Shown piece by piece: positions 15,946-22,867 of a stretch of 64,000 nucleotides of DNA. Numbering within the stretch: position 1 is the stretch's first letter; the number at the start of each line of letters is the position of its first letter. The notes beneath the pieces are model-generated. The model worked only from the letters and a program-made list of their open reading frames with translations, was not told where the DNA came from and did no database searches. The DNA is from an uncultured Marinobacter sp. Lineage in GTDB: Bacteria; Pseudomonadota; Gammaproteobacteria; Pseudomonadales; Oleiphilaceae. The translations under genes and the position numbers were made by a program. The DNA is taken from the NCBI RefSeq assembly GCF_946886895.1, contig NZ_CAMPJO010000018.1, forward strand, positions 1 through 64,000, in the 5' to 3' direction.

Positions 15946-16362
15946 ATGATTAACGCACTGAAGCTGTTCTTGATTATCAGCATCCAAGCTGCAGTAGCTG
16001 CATGCGCTTCCGTTTCCGTCTCCGAGGAGGAAATGTACGAAAAAGCATCTGCGCTCACAAAACTCACCGGAATGGTCGAGGCCATCGTTGTCTATTCCGA
16101 CGAAAGCTCCAAACTGTCGGGTGCAGAACTCCTGAAGGAAGCAACTTCGCACGATCCAACGGTACTGGATCAATTTGAGAACTATGAATTAAGAGCCTCC
16201 CAGGCAAACGGGCATGCGGTAGTGACTATGTGTGACGCAAGTGGTGATGAAGCTCTGCTTCACGATCTTGGGTGCACTGCAAAGCTCGATAAGCACTTTT
16301 GGCAAACCAAAACGCAGGAGCCATGTGCCACGGAACAGGTAAGCGCTCCAACATGCCGATAG
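15946..16362 (+). CDS. Putative small lipoprotein of unknown function
   Basis: A 138-residue protein with a short signal (ALKLFLIISIQAAVAAC) whose AVAAC end fits a lipobox, so it is probably lipidated at Cys19 or so. The mature part is mostly polar with four further cysteines (MCDAS, DLGCTA, EPCATE, PTCR), which may pair in the periplasm. I do not recognise a family. No operon partner is visible; a CTGTCCCGG-type motif follows the stop. Confidence 0.6.
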   Translation: MINALKLFLIISIQAAVAACASVSVSEEEMYEKASALTKLTGMVEAIVVYSDESSKLSGAELLKEATSHDPTVLDQFENYELRASQANGHAVVTMCDASGDEALLHDLGCTAKLDKHFWQTKTQEPCATEQVSAPTCR

Positions 16363-16370
16363 CAGACCAG

Positions 16371-16391
16371 ACAAAATAGGCCTGCCCGGGT
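16371..16391 (+). repeat. CTGTCCCGG-type repeat after the lipoprotein gene
   Basis: AAAATAGGCCTGCCCGGGTG, close to the consensus with one changed base in the core. It lies eight bases after the stop codon of the putative lipoprotein. Confidence 0.6.
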
Positions 16392-16419
16392 GTTCTCCAT
16401 TTGAGCTGCAAAAAATTCG

Positions 16420-16546
16420 TCACAAAAACAGATCCGCGGGTTCTACCCCGGTAATCCCCCCCGAAGCCTGTTTATCGAAGACGGCTTTTAGTTCTTCTCG
16501 ATCCATATAGCAGTGAGCCCCATAACGTATAAAATCGATGATGACA
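16420..16546 (-). pseudogene. Unidentified gene-tail fragment after the beta-lactamase
   Basis: Directly after the beta-lactamase stop, an open stretch reads DVIIDFIRYGAHCYMDREEL, then KAVFDKQASGGITG and VEPADLFL-stop. The composition is strongly protein-like, but there is no start of its own except inside the lactamase gene. By analogy with the other 3' tails in this region it is probably the remaining end of a lost gene. The family is not recognised. Confidence 0.45.
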
Positions 16547-17413
16547 TCAGGGTATGCGTCCAATGACCTTAACAATGGTTGAGCCAATGTCTGCAATCGC
16601 ATCATTTCGCTCTTCAAAAGAAGACTCTGTTTCTGTGATATAGAAAGCGACAACAATAGGCTTGCGTTCCGGGGGCCACATCACAGCCGTTATTGACCTT
16701 GACCCATAGCCACCTGCGCCAGTTCTGTCTGCGATAACCCAATCGTCAGGCAGGCTGGCGCGAAACAGTCCGTCCGCAACCTGGTTCCCCTGTAGCCACT
16801 CACGTAGCTGATCCCGGGAACTCAAGGACAAAACGTCCCCAAACAGTAACCTTGTAAGGTTACGCACCATCGCATTTGGCGTTGTCGTGTCCCTGGGATC
16901 GCCTGGCTGAGCCTCGTTGAGTTCGGTTTCCCAACGATCAAGACGGGTTGAATCATCCCCCAAGAACTTAGTGAAGGCTGTGATTGATCCCGGCCCGCCC
17001 AGAGTCCGCAAAATCATATTCGCTGCCGTGTTGTCGCTCATCGTTAGAGCTGCCTCACATAACTCTGCCAGCGTCACCGCCCGAGTGTTGGCATATTTTT
17101 CAGTGACCGGAGAATAGGTCACCAGATCTGCCTCCGAAATGCTCACTTTTTCATTCAACTCCACCTCATCCTGATCATGTCGGTATAGCAGATCAGCACA
17201 GGCAAGAGTCTTAAAAGTGCTGGACAGAGGAAACCTTTGGTCGGCGTTGTATTCCCATCGTTGCCCAGATTCCAGGTCGTGAGCGGAGAAGCCCACGCGA
17301 GCCCCCAGTTCATCAGCGGCCTTTTCTACAGCTTCAATAATAGGGCTGCCACTATCAGCAAACGCCATCAGTGGCATTAGCAGGGCAAAAAGAACTACGG
17401 CAGATCGCTGCAT
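16547..17413 (-). CDS. Class A beta-lactamase, CARB-like (RTG type)
   Basis: A 288-residue precursor with a signal peptide (VVLFALLMPLMAFA). The catalytic motifs are present: SSTFK (Ser70 and Lys73), SDN (130 loop), the omega-loop E166 region RWETELNEAQPGDPRDTTTP, and RTG in place of KTG near residue 234 (ADRTGAGGYGSRSITAV). RTG/RSG with this context is characteristic of carbenicillin-hydrolysing CARB/PSE enzymes. It hydrolyses penicillins in the periplasm. No LysR regulator or integron cassette site is seen beside it. A gene-tail fragment follows directly. Confidence 0.93.
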   Translation of the reverse strand: MQRSAVVLFALLMPLMAFADSGSPIIEAVEKAADELGARVGFSAHDLESGQRWEYNADQRFPLSSTFKTLACADLLYRHDQDEVELNEKVSISEADLVTYSPVTEKYANTRAVTLAELCEAALTMSDNTAANMILRTLGGPGSITAFTKFLGDDSTRLDRWETELNEAQPGDPRDTTTPNAMVRNLTRLLFGDVLSLSSRDQLREWLQGNQVADGLFRASLPDDWVIADRTGAGGYGSRSITAVMWPPERKPIVVAFYITETESSFEERNDAIADIGSTIVKVIGRIP

Positions 17414-17439
17414 GACTATTTATTCCCATCAAGAACTAT

Positions 17440-17673
17440 TTAGCGTTTGTTTCCCGCCCGAAAAGCAATCGCTTTCATACGATTGCCGCAGGAAGCCATA
17501 CTGCGCCACCGACGGCGATGTGATTTCGTTTGATCGTGGAACAGCAGAACACAGTCACAGGCTTCACATTCCTTCACAAACCACAGGTTTTCTTCCGTGA
17601 GCAACCTGACCAAGGCCTGGGCCACAGGATACAACAAACTCTCACTTTCCAGATTGCGTCGGTACACCGCCAC
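17440..17673 (-). pseudogene. CGNR zinc-finger (ABATE domain) gene, C-terminal fragment
   Basis: About 77 codons match the last third of CGNR-type regulators: LLTEENLWFVKECEACDCVL, then FHDQTK and RWRSMASCGNRMKA. The N-terminal ABATE domain is absent, and the usual Cys in the RWCSM position is Arg, so one zinc ligand is lost. No normal start is apparent. It lies upstream of the beta-lactamase on the same strand. Confidence 0.7.
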
Positions 17674-17828
17674 TGATCGCCGTCTGGGGGAAACATGAGG
17701 TGTAAGGCTAATACAGCCGTTGACAATGTGGCACTTCTACCCGCTTACAATAGTTTGCCGACAAACAGCCGCCGCTGTATCTTTAGTTTCGTTGCCCAGG
17801 AAGGGCCCCGTATACAAGGAAAGAAACC

Positions 17829-17957
17829 ATGGAACCTGACCAACGCGAACACGTCTCTGCAGTTATCAATTATTTCTGGGGCGAAGGGACAACGTCGCCG
17901 GAATACGCAGCAGTAAACTTTCGCAACAAAATGGAATTGGCAAAACAAGGATTGTGA
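17829..17957 (+). CDS. Small ORF, 42 aa, coupled to the following exported protein
   Basis: ATG at 17829, with AAGGAAAGAAACC just before it, opens a frame reading MEPDQREHVSAVINYFWGEG, then TTSPEYAAVNF and ending KQGL. The TGA stop is followed after one base by the ATG of the next gene, which suggests coupled translation. Aromatic and acidic residues are clustered in the middle. No family is recognised; it could be a small antitoxin-like or regulatory peptide, or a truncated remnant. Confidence 0.5.
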   Translation: MEPDQREHVSAVINYFWGEGTTSPEYAAVNFRNKMELAKQGL

Positions 17958-17958
17958 T

Positions 17959-18459
17959 ATGAAAAGCCCCGCCCTGCTAATCGCTTTGGCGTTCGCCTCT
18001 CTCCCGGCCTGCGCTCAAACTGACCAATACATTACTGCCGCCTATGATGGTATGAAGTTCCAGGCGCCTGCCTCTCCGGTTATCGTTGGGTCATTAGGTG
18101 CGAACAATGACATTCTGCTGGTCAAATATTCCGACACCGTCGGCAAGCGGTACATCAGTTTTGGTACCGAAAACACTCTCGAAACCGGAGGCTGCGGATG
18201 GTCGGATTTTTTCGAGGCAACACTATCAGAGACAGTCAACCACAGCTGTGCCCAGGCCAGCGTGTCGTCTTTCAAAAACGTGTTCGTTGAGGGCGCGGAC
18301 GCGGGCGTTTGGAAAATCGAGGGTAAACCCTATTATTACTTCCTGTCTGATTCAGATTCCTCGTTTGTGTTCTTTCAGTCCAGCAACGGTAACTTGATCA
18401 AGTTGGAATCGGACTTTCTCGATTCTGAGGGCTTTCGAAGGATGCTCGGGGATATTTAG
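17959..18459 (+). CDS. Exported protein of unknown function
   Basis: A 166-residue protein with a signal peptide (SPALLIALAFASLPACA, probable cleavage before QTDQ). The mature part contains TAAYDGMKFQAPASPVIVG, a GGCGWSDFFEA segment with one of two cysteines that could pair, and ends FRRMLGDI. I do not recognise a family. It follows the 42-residue ORF by one base and is probably co-transcribed with it. Confidence 0.6.
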   Translation: MKSPALLIALAFASLPACAQTDQYITAAYDGMKFQAPASPVIVGSLGANNDILLVKYSDTVGKRYISFGTENTLETGGCGWSDFFEATLSETVNHSCAQASVSSFKNVFVEGADAGVWKIEGKPYYYFLSDSDSSFVFFQSSNGNLIKLESDFLDSEGFRRMLGDI

Positions 18460-18527
18460 GTTGGTGAGCGCACGCTACGCCATTAAATCCGAAAACACCT
18501 TGGCAAAGGCCCGAAAAATGCAGCGCT

Positions 18528-18742
18528 TTAGGGACTCCAGTTTCTGTGATAGATCAGATCGCCCCATTGGTGGCGCGTTCCGATCACTTGTACGGCCGTG
18601 CTGACAATCTGATCCAGTAAAGGCTGGCCCACTGTGCGCAAGTCCACCAGATCAACCGGGCGGTTAAAAGCCATCGCAATAGCTTCTGTTGTAGCTCGCC
18701 GATTTTCTCGATATCAGGATGTTTGGTTACATCAGGTGACAT
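18528..18742 (-). pseudogene. MntA-like nucleotidyltransferase gene with internal deletion
   Basis: An ATG at 18742 opens MSPDVTKHPDIEKIGELQQ, fitting an MNT-domain start. In another frame the sequence continues IAMAFNRPVDLVDLRTVGQP and LLDQIVSTAVQVIG to a TAA at 18528, matching the C-terminal part of MntA-type nucleotidyltransferases (RPVDLVDL is characteristic). The catalytic GSxxxG/DxD part between them is gone and the join is out of frame. No HepT partner gene is present. Confidence 0.7.
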
Positions 18743-18811
18743 GGCGCTCACCTGCGGGGTTTACGTCTTGAGTGTATTAGAAAGCGCCAAGACAGGTGGC
18801 ACAACGGCATA

Positions 18812-18908
18812 ATAGTGAAAAGCCCCGGCGAAATAGGCCTGTTCCGATCTTCCCAACCAATCAAACCGGCAGTTCGGTAATCTCACCCACCACACCGTCT
18901 TCAAGCAG
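18812..18908 (+). repeat. Compound repeat: NYN tail end, CTGTCCCGG-type motif and phosphodiesterase 3' tail
   Basis: About 95 bases nearly identical to 21680-21775. It contains AAAAGCCCCGGCGAAATAG (NYN end), the repeat core in altered form (CCTGTTCCG), and on the minus strand 18908-18861 reading LLEDGVVGEITELPV-stop, the last 15 residues of the phosphodiesterase encoded at 21724-22179. It lies directly after the DUF799 gene; a hairpin-forming AAGCAGCC...GGCTGCTT sits at 18903-18927. Confidence 0.8.
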
Positions 18909-18952
18909 CCCGGCGTAAGGCTGCTTTTCCAAACTATCCAGCCTTGACCGTA

Positions 18953-19624
18953 CTACTTCTGCGCAGCCTTTAACCCTTTATAATATTGGTCATACGTCGG
19001 GCTATAAGGCCCCGGCGGCAGACCGTTTACCCCATAAAATACAGCTGCATTTGCCTGGCGTGTTAATGGAAGATAATTCGGTGCCGCCCTCTCAGCCGCT
19101 GCTGTAACAGCCATTACGAGCAGATCAGCCAGTGGGTTACCCGTGCTATTGTTATCCGGGGTGTACGTCATTCTCTGCCGTGCGCTCCAGAGCTCTGCTC
19201 CATCTGCATTCACAATCCGATATTCGAAATCAACCTCCGTCGTGGTCGTCAGCAGCATATACTTGGAGGTCCACTCGTGAATCGTCACATACAGAATGGC
19301 ATCTGCCTTGAACAGATTGGCTAACTGTTCCGGCGGTGCGGCATGGACTTCGGCGGGTTCGTAGTAGCCCTCGTATTCCAGCAAAGTTTTCACTGTATTG
19401 ACGGGGAAAACGTAATAGCCCTTCTCCGCCAGATAGAAAGGTAACGTTGCCAGTAGCGAGGTTGTGCTCTGTACATCAGTGGACATATTGACAGGGGGCA
19501 CCACCAGAATCGACTTGGGTGACGCATCATGGAACGCATCAAGACGATCTGGGTTGCTTGTCGTAGCACAACCGGCAACCAAAGCGACCACGCAAAACAC
19601 AAAGGACAGCTTCAATGCTTTCAT
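18953..19624 (-). CDS. DUF799 (GNA1162-like) lipoprotein
   Basis: A 223-residue lipoprotein: the signal KLSFVFCVVALVAGCATT has a lipobox VAGC. The mature protein shows SILVVPPVNMSTDVQSTTSL and ADAILYVTIHEWTSKYMLL, typical of DUF799, the family of Neisseria GNA1162. These are outer-membrane or periplasmic lipoproteins found with a DUF4810 lipoprotein and a CsgG-like protein, as here. The three are thought to form a secretion or envelope complex, but the cargo is unknown. The start overlaps the DUF4810 stop by four bases. Confidence 0.9.
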   Translation of the reverse strand: MKALKLSFVFCVVALVAGCATTSNPDRLDAFHDASPKSILVVPPVNMSTDVQSTTSLLATLPFYLAEKGYYVFPVNTVKTLLEYEGYYEPAEVHAAPPEQLANLFKADAILYVTIHEWTSKYMLLTTTTEVDFEYRIVNADGAELWSARQRMTYTPDNNSTGNPLADLLVMAVTAAAERAAPNYLPLTRQANAAVFYGVNGLPPGPYSPTYDQYYKGLKAAQK

Positions 19625-19968
19625 TGCCGAGCCTCCAGGTTTTCAATAAGCATGCTGAGCATCGGCCGGCTCTCCGGCCACGCCTCGTATTCCAGCTTGT
19701 AGAACTTGAGTGCGGAATCCACGTCACCCTGAATCATCATAAAAGTGCCTGCCTCTGCAAAAAGGCCGGGTGCAATAGGGTGCTGAGGCGTGCCTCCGGT
19801 TTCGACAAACTCCACGTAATTTTTCAGAGCTTCCTCTTTCAACGCTGGTTCCTGGTAAACAACAAACAGCGTTTCCTGATACTGCCCCCACTCGTATAGG
19901 CCCTGGTTACTAGCGCATCCCGCTAACAAAACAAACATCGACAATAAGAGAAGAATACGTTTAGTCAT
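19621..19968 (-). CDS. DUF4810 lipoprotein
   Basis: A 115-residue lipoprotein with signal LLLLSMFVLLAGC and the DUF4810 pattern LYEWGQYQETLFVVYQEPAL, then APGLFAEAGTFMMIQGDVDS and KLEYEAWPESRPMLSML. The helical repeats resemble TPR-like packing. It is the middle gene between the small lipoprotein and DUF799; the overlaps on both sides show one operon. It probably works with the CsgG-like and DUF799 proteins in the envelope. Confidence 0.9.
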   Translation of the reverse strand: MTKRILLLLSMFVLLAGCASNQGLYEWGQYQETLFVVYQEPALKEEALKNYVEFVETGGTPQHPIAPGLFAEAGTFMMIQGDVDSALKFYKLEYEAWPESRPMLSMLIENLEARQ

Positions 19969-20281
19969 GTGCCCCTACCTTCAGAATCCTGTTAACCCCG
20001 GCGCCCAGATAAACCTCTTGGTGATAAACCACCTTACCGTCGGAAAAAAGTTCAACTTGATGAGTGCCATCAATAATTTTCAGCAGGTTTTCACCGGCCT
20101 GGTATTGACCAACATAACCATAGGAGACCCCGTCAATCCGGAGCTCATAGTATTCCGAAGCCACCGATGGCAGTTCGAAAGCGATACCCGGGCGGTCATC
20201 GACGACCTGGGTATTGCGTGTGGGGGATTGGACGCAAGCGGTCAGGGTGAAACAGATCAATAACGCGAGCAGAATCCTCAT
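19961..20281 (-). CDS. Small lipoprotein in the CsgG/DUF4810/DUF799 operon
   Basis: A 106-residue lipoprotein with signal ILLALLICFTLTAC. The mature part contains YYELRIDGVSYGYVGQYQAG, a beta-rich PEGA-like pattern, and ends with GVNRILKVGAHD. It overlaps the DUF4810 start by eight bases and starts at the end of the csgG-like gene. This fourth member is less widely seen with the trio, and I assign no function. Confidence 0.75.
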   Translation of the reverse strand: MRILLALLICFTLTACVQSPTRNTQVVDDRPGIAFELPSVASEYYELRIDGVSYGYVGQYQAGENLLKIIDGTHQVELFSDGKVVYHQEVYLGAGVNRILKVGAHD

Positions 20282-21246
20282 TGTTGCTTCTCCTTGACGC
20301 GCAGTTCGCTCAGATCGTGGCCTTTCAGGGAGCCCTCAGAGATTTCGCCGACTGCCCCCTGTTCAAGAGGATCATCGCCAAACAGCCCGACGACTGTCAG
20401 CTCGGCAATTTTCTTACCGGGCAGGGTGATTACCGTACCGGTAGTCTGAGATTTCACTTTCTTGCCCCGCGTCTCAACAGCAAACACCATCCCTTTGTCG
20501 ACGCCCTGGCTCTGGCCGCCACTGATATAAACGAGATCGCCTTCCTGAGCCAGGACATCAGCTGTCCACGGCTTTTCAAGGAACAGGCCTGTCATCTTGT
20601 CCACGGCAGCTGTGACAGCCGCAGCAATAGCCTGATCATTCAGGCTGCCGTCGTATCCAGCCGCAGAACCAAATCCCATCGTGCGGGCCTGCTCGGTAGA
20701 TGAGGAACCCGACCCTGTAACGGAGGCGAAGACTCTGCCGGTGCTCACGTCCACCAACCGAAGATCCACGGTCGCAGAGGCTTCCTGCTTTTTAGAGGAG
20801 GACAAAAACCCGCGCTCGCCTGTCGTAACGCGACCAAACTGGGTCAGTGAACCAATAACAAGGGTGTCGACGCCCACGATTGAAACTTCCTGACCGGACA
20901 GCTCTGCCTCTTTGCTCAACAGTTCAATATCCGGGCGCTCAAAGACCAGATAGCTCTCACTGTTGGCCAAAGCCTGCAAGAACATGTCCGTTACTTTTGA
21001 ACCCAATTGATCTTCAGCATTGGACCGAAGCAAACTCCGACCATAATTCGTTTCATTGGAAATTCGGCCAACCGCGATTTTTCTTTTCAGGCTCAGCCGT
21101 TCGGGATTCGCTTCTTCCAACGAAGCCTGCTGCGCAGCCCGCTGCTGCTCCGCAGAGACGGCTGGTTCAACTGCCTTCATTTGAGGCGTCTGTGTCGCAC
21201 AGCCAGAAAGCACCCCCAACATCAGCCAGGGCAGGATTTTCTTCAT
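20278..21246 (-). CDS. CsgG/HfaB family lipoprotein
   Basis: A 322-residue lipoprotein: signal LPWLMLGVLSGC gives lipidation at the Cys. The CsgG domain covers about 55-225: KRKIAVGRISNETNYGRSLL, AEDQLGSKVTDMFLQALANS, VDTLVIGSLTQFGR and ATVDLRLVDVSTGRVFAS. A C-terminal beta-rich extension follows (DLVYISGGQSQGVDKGMVF). CsgG forms an outer-membrane channel for curli; here no curli subunit gene is present and the partners are DUF4810 and DUF799 proteins. ATG 21246 is chosen with GAGGAG upstream. It is the first gene of the operon. Confidence 0.9.
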   Translation of the reverse strand: MKKILPWLMLGVLSGCATQTPQMKAVEPAVSAEQQRAAQQASLEEANPERLSLKRKIAVGRISNETNYGRSLLRSNAEDQLGSKVTDMFLQALANSESYLVFERPDIELLSKEAELSGQEVSIVGVDTLVIGSLTQFGRVTTGERGFLSSSKKQEASATVDLRLVDVSTGRVFASVTGSGSSSTEQARTMGFGSAAGYDGSLNDQAIAAAVTAAVDKMTGLFLEKPWTADVLAQEGDLVYISGGQSQGVDKGMVFAVETRGKKVKSQTTGTVITLPGKKIAELTVVGLFGDDPLEQGAVGEISEGSLKGHDLSELRVKEKQQ

Positions 21247-21603
21247 CAATTGGACTCCTCAGTCTGTCATGAACAATAACAAACAACGGATTACAGCGAT
21301 GGACAGGCGGGAGGGAGTGCGTACCAAGACGCGGGGATGGTTCCTCTCTGAACCTGATGTCATCCCTTACATGTTGTTGTATGGCAGAATACTTTACAGC
21401 ATGGTTGAACGAAATAAACCTCTCTGTATCAAATGTCTACGCATCTTTACAATATTTTTGATTCTGGCCACCTACTTGTTGGACCAGGCTCTGGTACTTC
21501 TTGCGATAGCGGACGACTCTGGTTTCCATTGACACTCAAAGACACGATACAGGCTTGGCTATGGGGCCGAATGTCAGGTCTATTCTCGCTTGTGAGGGAG
21601 CGG

Positions 21604-21699
21604 TACAAGAAGCTGAGTGACCTCATCCGGGCCAGCGAGTTGTGTAAGATGAGCGTTCGGGATAAGAACGTTTTTTATATCAAGAGCCCGGCGAAATAG
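21604..21699 (+). pseudogene. 3' tail fragment of the NYN/OST-HTH gene (copy 2)
   Basis: Thirty-one codons plus stop read YKKLSDLIRASELCKMSVRD and on to FYIKSPAK-stop, aligning without gaps to the end of the intact NYN protein (10409-11155). The upstream DNA has no similarity to that gene. It is followed by the CTGCCCCGG form of the repeat and then by the intact phosphodiesterase gene on the other strand. Confidence 0.88.
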
Positions 21700-21717
21700 G
21701 CCTGCCCCGGTTTTCCC
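21694..21717 (+). repeat. CTGTCCCGG-type repeat after NYN tail 2
   Basis: AAATAGGCCTGCCCCGGTTT followed by TCCCGG. It overlaps the stop codon of the NYN tail fragment and ends just before the phosphodiesterase gene end. Confidence 0.72.
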
Positions 21718-21723
21718 GGCCGA

Positions 21724-22179
21724 TCAAACCGGCAGTTCAATAATCTCACCTACCACACCGTCTTCACTCACCAGCAGCCGCCCCACCGTGATCGGCAGAG
21801 TAAATCGCCTGGGCCCGGCGCCACCTGGATTGAAATAAAGCACATCGCCAATCCACTCATTGCGGGGTTTGTGGGAATGGCCGGCGATCACCACTCGATA
21901 GCGGCCCTGCGGATCGATGTCGAGGGTTTTGACATCGTGGAGCATGTAGAAGGGGTGACCGAGAAATTCCAGATCCTGAACATCAGGGAGCGTCCTTGCG
22001 CGGCCTGCTTTGTCGATATTGCCACGAATCGCAACCACCGGCGCGATCGTCTCCAGCGCATCCAGAACCTCGTCCCGCCCCACATCACCGGCATGAAGGA
22101 TCAGATCCGAGCCTTTCAAAACCTCCAGGGCTTCGGGACGCATCTTGCTGTGGGTGTCTGCGATCACTCCGATTTGCAT
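21724..22179 (-). CDS. YfcE/MJ0936-type metallophosphodiesterase
   Basis: A 151-residue calcineurin-like phosphoesterase. The metal motifs are intact: IGVIADTHSK (DxH), LILHAGDVGR (GDxxx), AIRGNIDK (GN-D variant of GNH) and VIAGHSHKPR (GHSH). Small proteins of this kind hydrolyse phosphodiesters with Mn or other metals. The start at 22179 (MQIGVIADTHS) has GGAGGG upstream. Its last 15 codons are duplicated at 18.86 kb. A deleted slyD copy ends 21 bases upstream. Confidence 0.9.
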   Translation of the reverse strand: MQIGVIADTHSKMRPEALEVLKGSDLILHAGDVGRDEVLDALETIAPVVAIRGNIDKAGRARTLPDVQDLEFLGHPFYMLHDVKTLDIDPQGRYRVVIAGHSHKPRNEWIGDVLYFNPGGAGPRRFTLPITVGRLLVSEDGVVGEIIELPV

Positions 22180-22199
22180 GCTTTCGCCCTCCAGATTCC

Positions 22200-22304
22200 T
22201 CAATCATGCCCACCCGGCCAGTGCGCATGGCCATGCCGGTAAGCGTTGCTATAGTGAAACAAGACCACCTGGTTCTCAATGTCGGCCAGAACAGGTAAAA
22301 CCAT
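22200..22304 (-). pseudogene. slyD: Second slyD copy reduced to its two ends
   Basis: A 34-codon frame reads ADIENQVVLFHYSNAYRHGH and then AHWPGGHD-stop. ENQVVLFHYS matches the start of the intact SlyD (KNQVVLFHYS) and HGHAHWPGGH matches its end (HGHVHGPGGHH). The DNA outside the coding ends is also alike. About 130 internal codons are gone. This is the clearest of the both-ends-retained remnants because the parent gene is in the same window. Confidence 0.88.
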
Positions 22305-22327
22305 GTCACTCACGGTAGGATGTCCCC

Positions 22328-22759
22328 ATGCCCACCTATACCGTCACGGTCGCGAATCTTTCCCTGTCGCAGCAGCAGAAATCACAGATAGCGGAGGCAA
22401 TTACAACGGCCCATAACACGCAAACCGGCGCGCCCCGCTTTTTTACCCAGGTTCTGTTTTTTGCTGCCAACGAGGGTGAACACTTTGTGGGTGGCAGCGT
22501 GAACACCGCGCCCCACGTATATGTGAACGGCCTGGTTCGGCAAGGCCGAAGCATCGAGGTCAAGCAGGCCCTGATGAGCCAGATGCTTGAAGAAATCGCC
22601 CGAATAGTGGACATCACAGCTGAAGATGTCTGGATCTATCTGCAGGACATTCCGGCCACCCAGATGATCGAGTTTGGGCGGTTTTTGCCAGCGCCGGGAG
22701 ACGAAGCTGGGTGGGAGCGGGAAATGACTCCAGAAAAGCGGTCCAGTTTGCCCAAATAA
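22328..22759 (+). CDS. Tautomerase superfamily protein, cis-CaaD-like
   Basis: A 143-residue protein beginning MPTYTVTVANLSLSQQQKSQ; after Met removal Pro1 would be the catalytic base. The length (about 140-150, a double beta-alpha-beta unit) and YVNGLVRQGRSIEVKQALM fit the cis-3-chloroacrylate dehalogenase-like branch rather than 4-oxalocrotonate tautomerase monomers. The substrate is unknown. The stop codon is followed by a degenerate CTGTCCCGG-type motif. The gene is monocistronic. Confidence 0.85.
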   Translation: MPTYTVTVANLSLSQQQKSQIAEAITTAHNTQTGAPRFFTQVLFFAANEGEHFVGGSVNTAPHVYVNGLVRQGRSIEVKQALMSQMLEEIARIVDITAEDVWIYLQDIPATQMIEFGRFLPAPGDEAGWEREMTPEKRSSLPK

Positions 22760-22777
22760 TAGATCTGTCCAGATATT
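22755..22777 (+). repeat. Degenerate CTGTCCCGG-type repeat after the tautomerase
   Basis: AAATAATAGATCTGTCCAG at and just after the tautomerase stop codon, the same placement as at other loci. Confidence 0.45.
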
Positions 22778-22816
22778 CCCTATTCCGGGATTATCGCGGT
22801 TTTTCGTTAAACCAAC

Positions 22817-22841
22817 ATAAAAACCCCGGAAAACCGGGGCT
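22817..22841 (-). terminator. Rho-independent terminator of the outer-membrane protein gene
   Basis: On the minus strand, CCCCGG and CCGGGG arms around a TTTT loop are followed by TTTTTAT, a standard intrinsic terminator 26 bases past the gene's stop. Confidence 0.85.
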
Positions 22842-22867
22842 CACAATCATTCGAAATCAGAGCTGGA

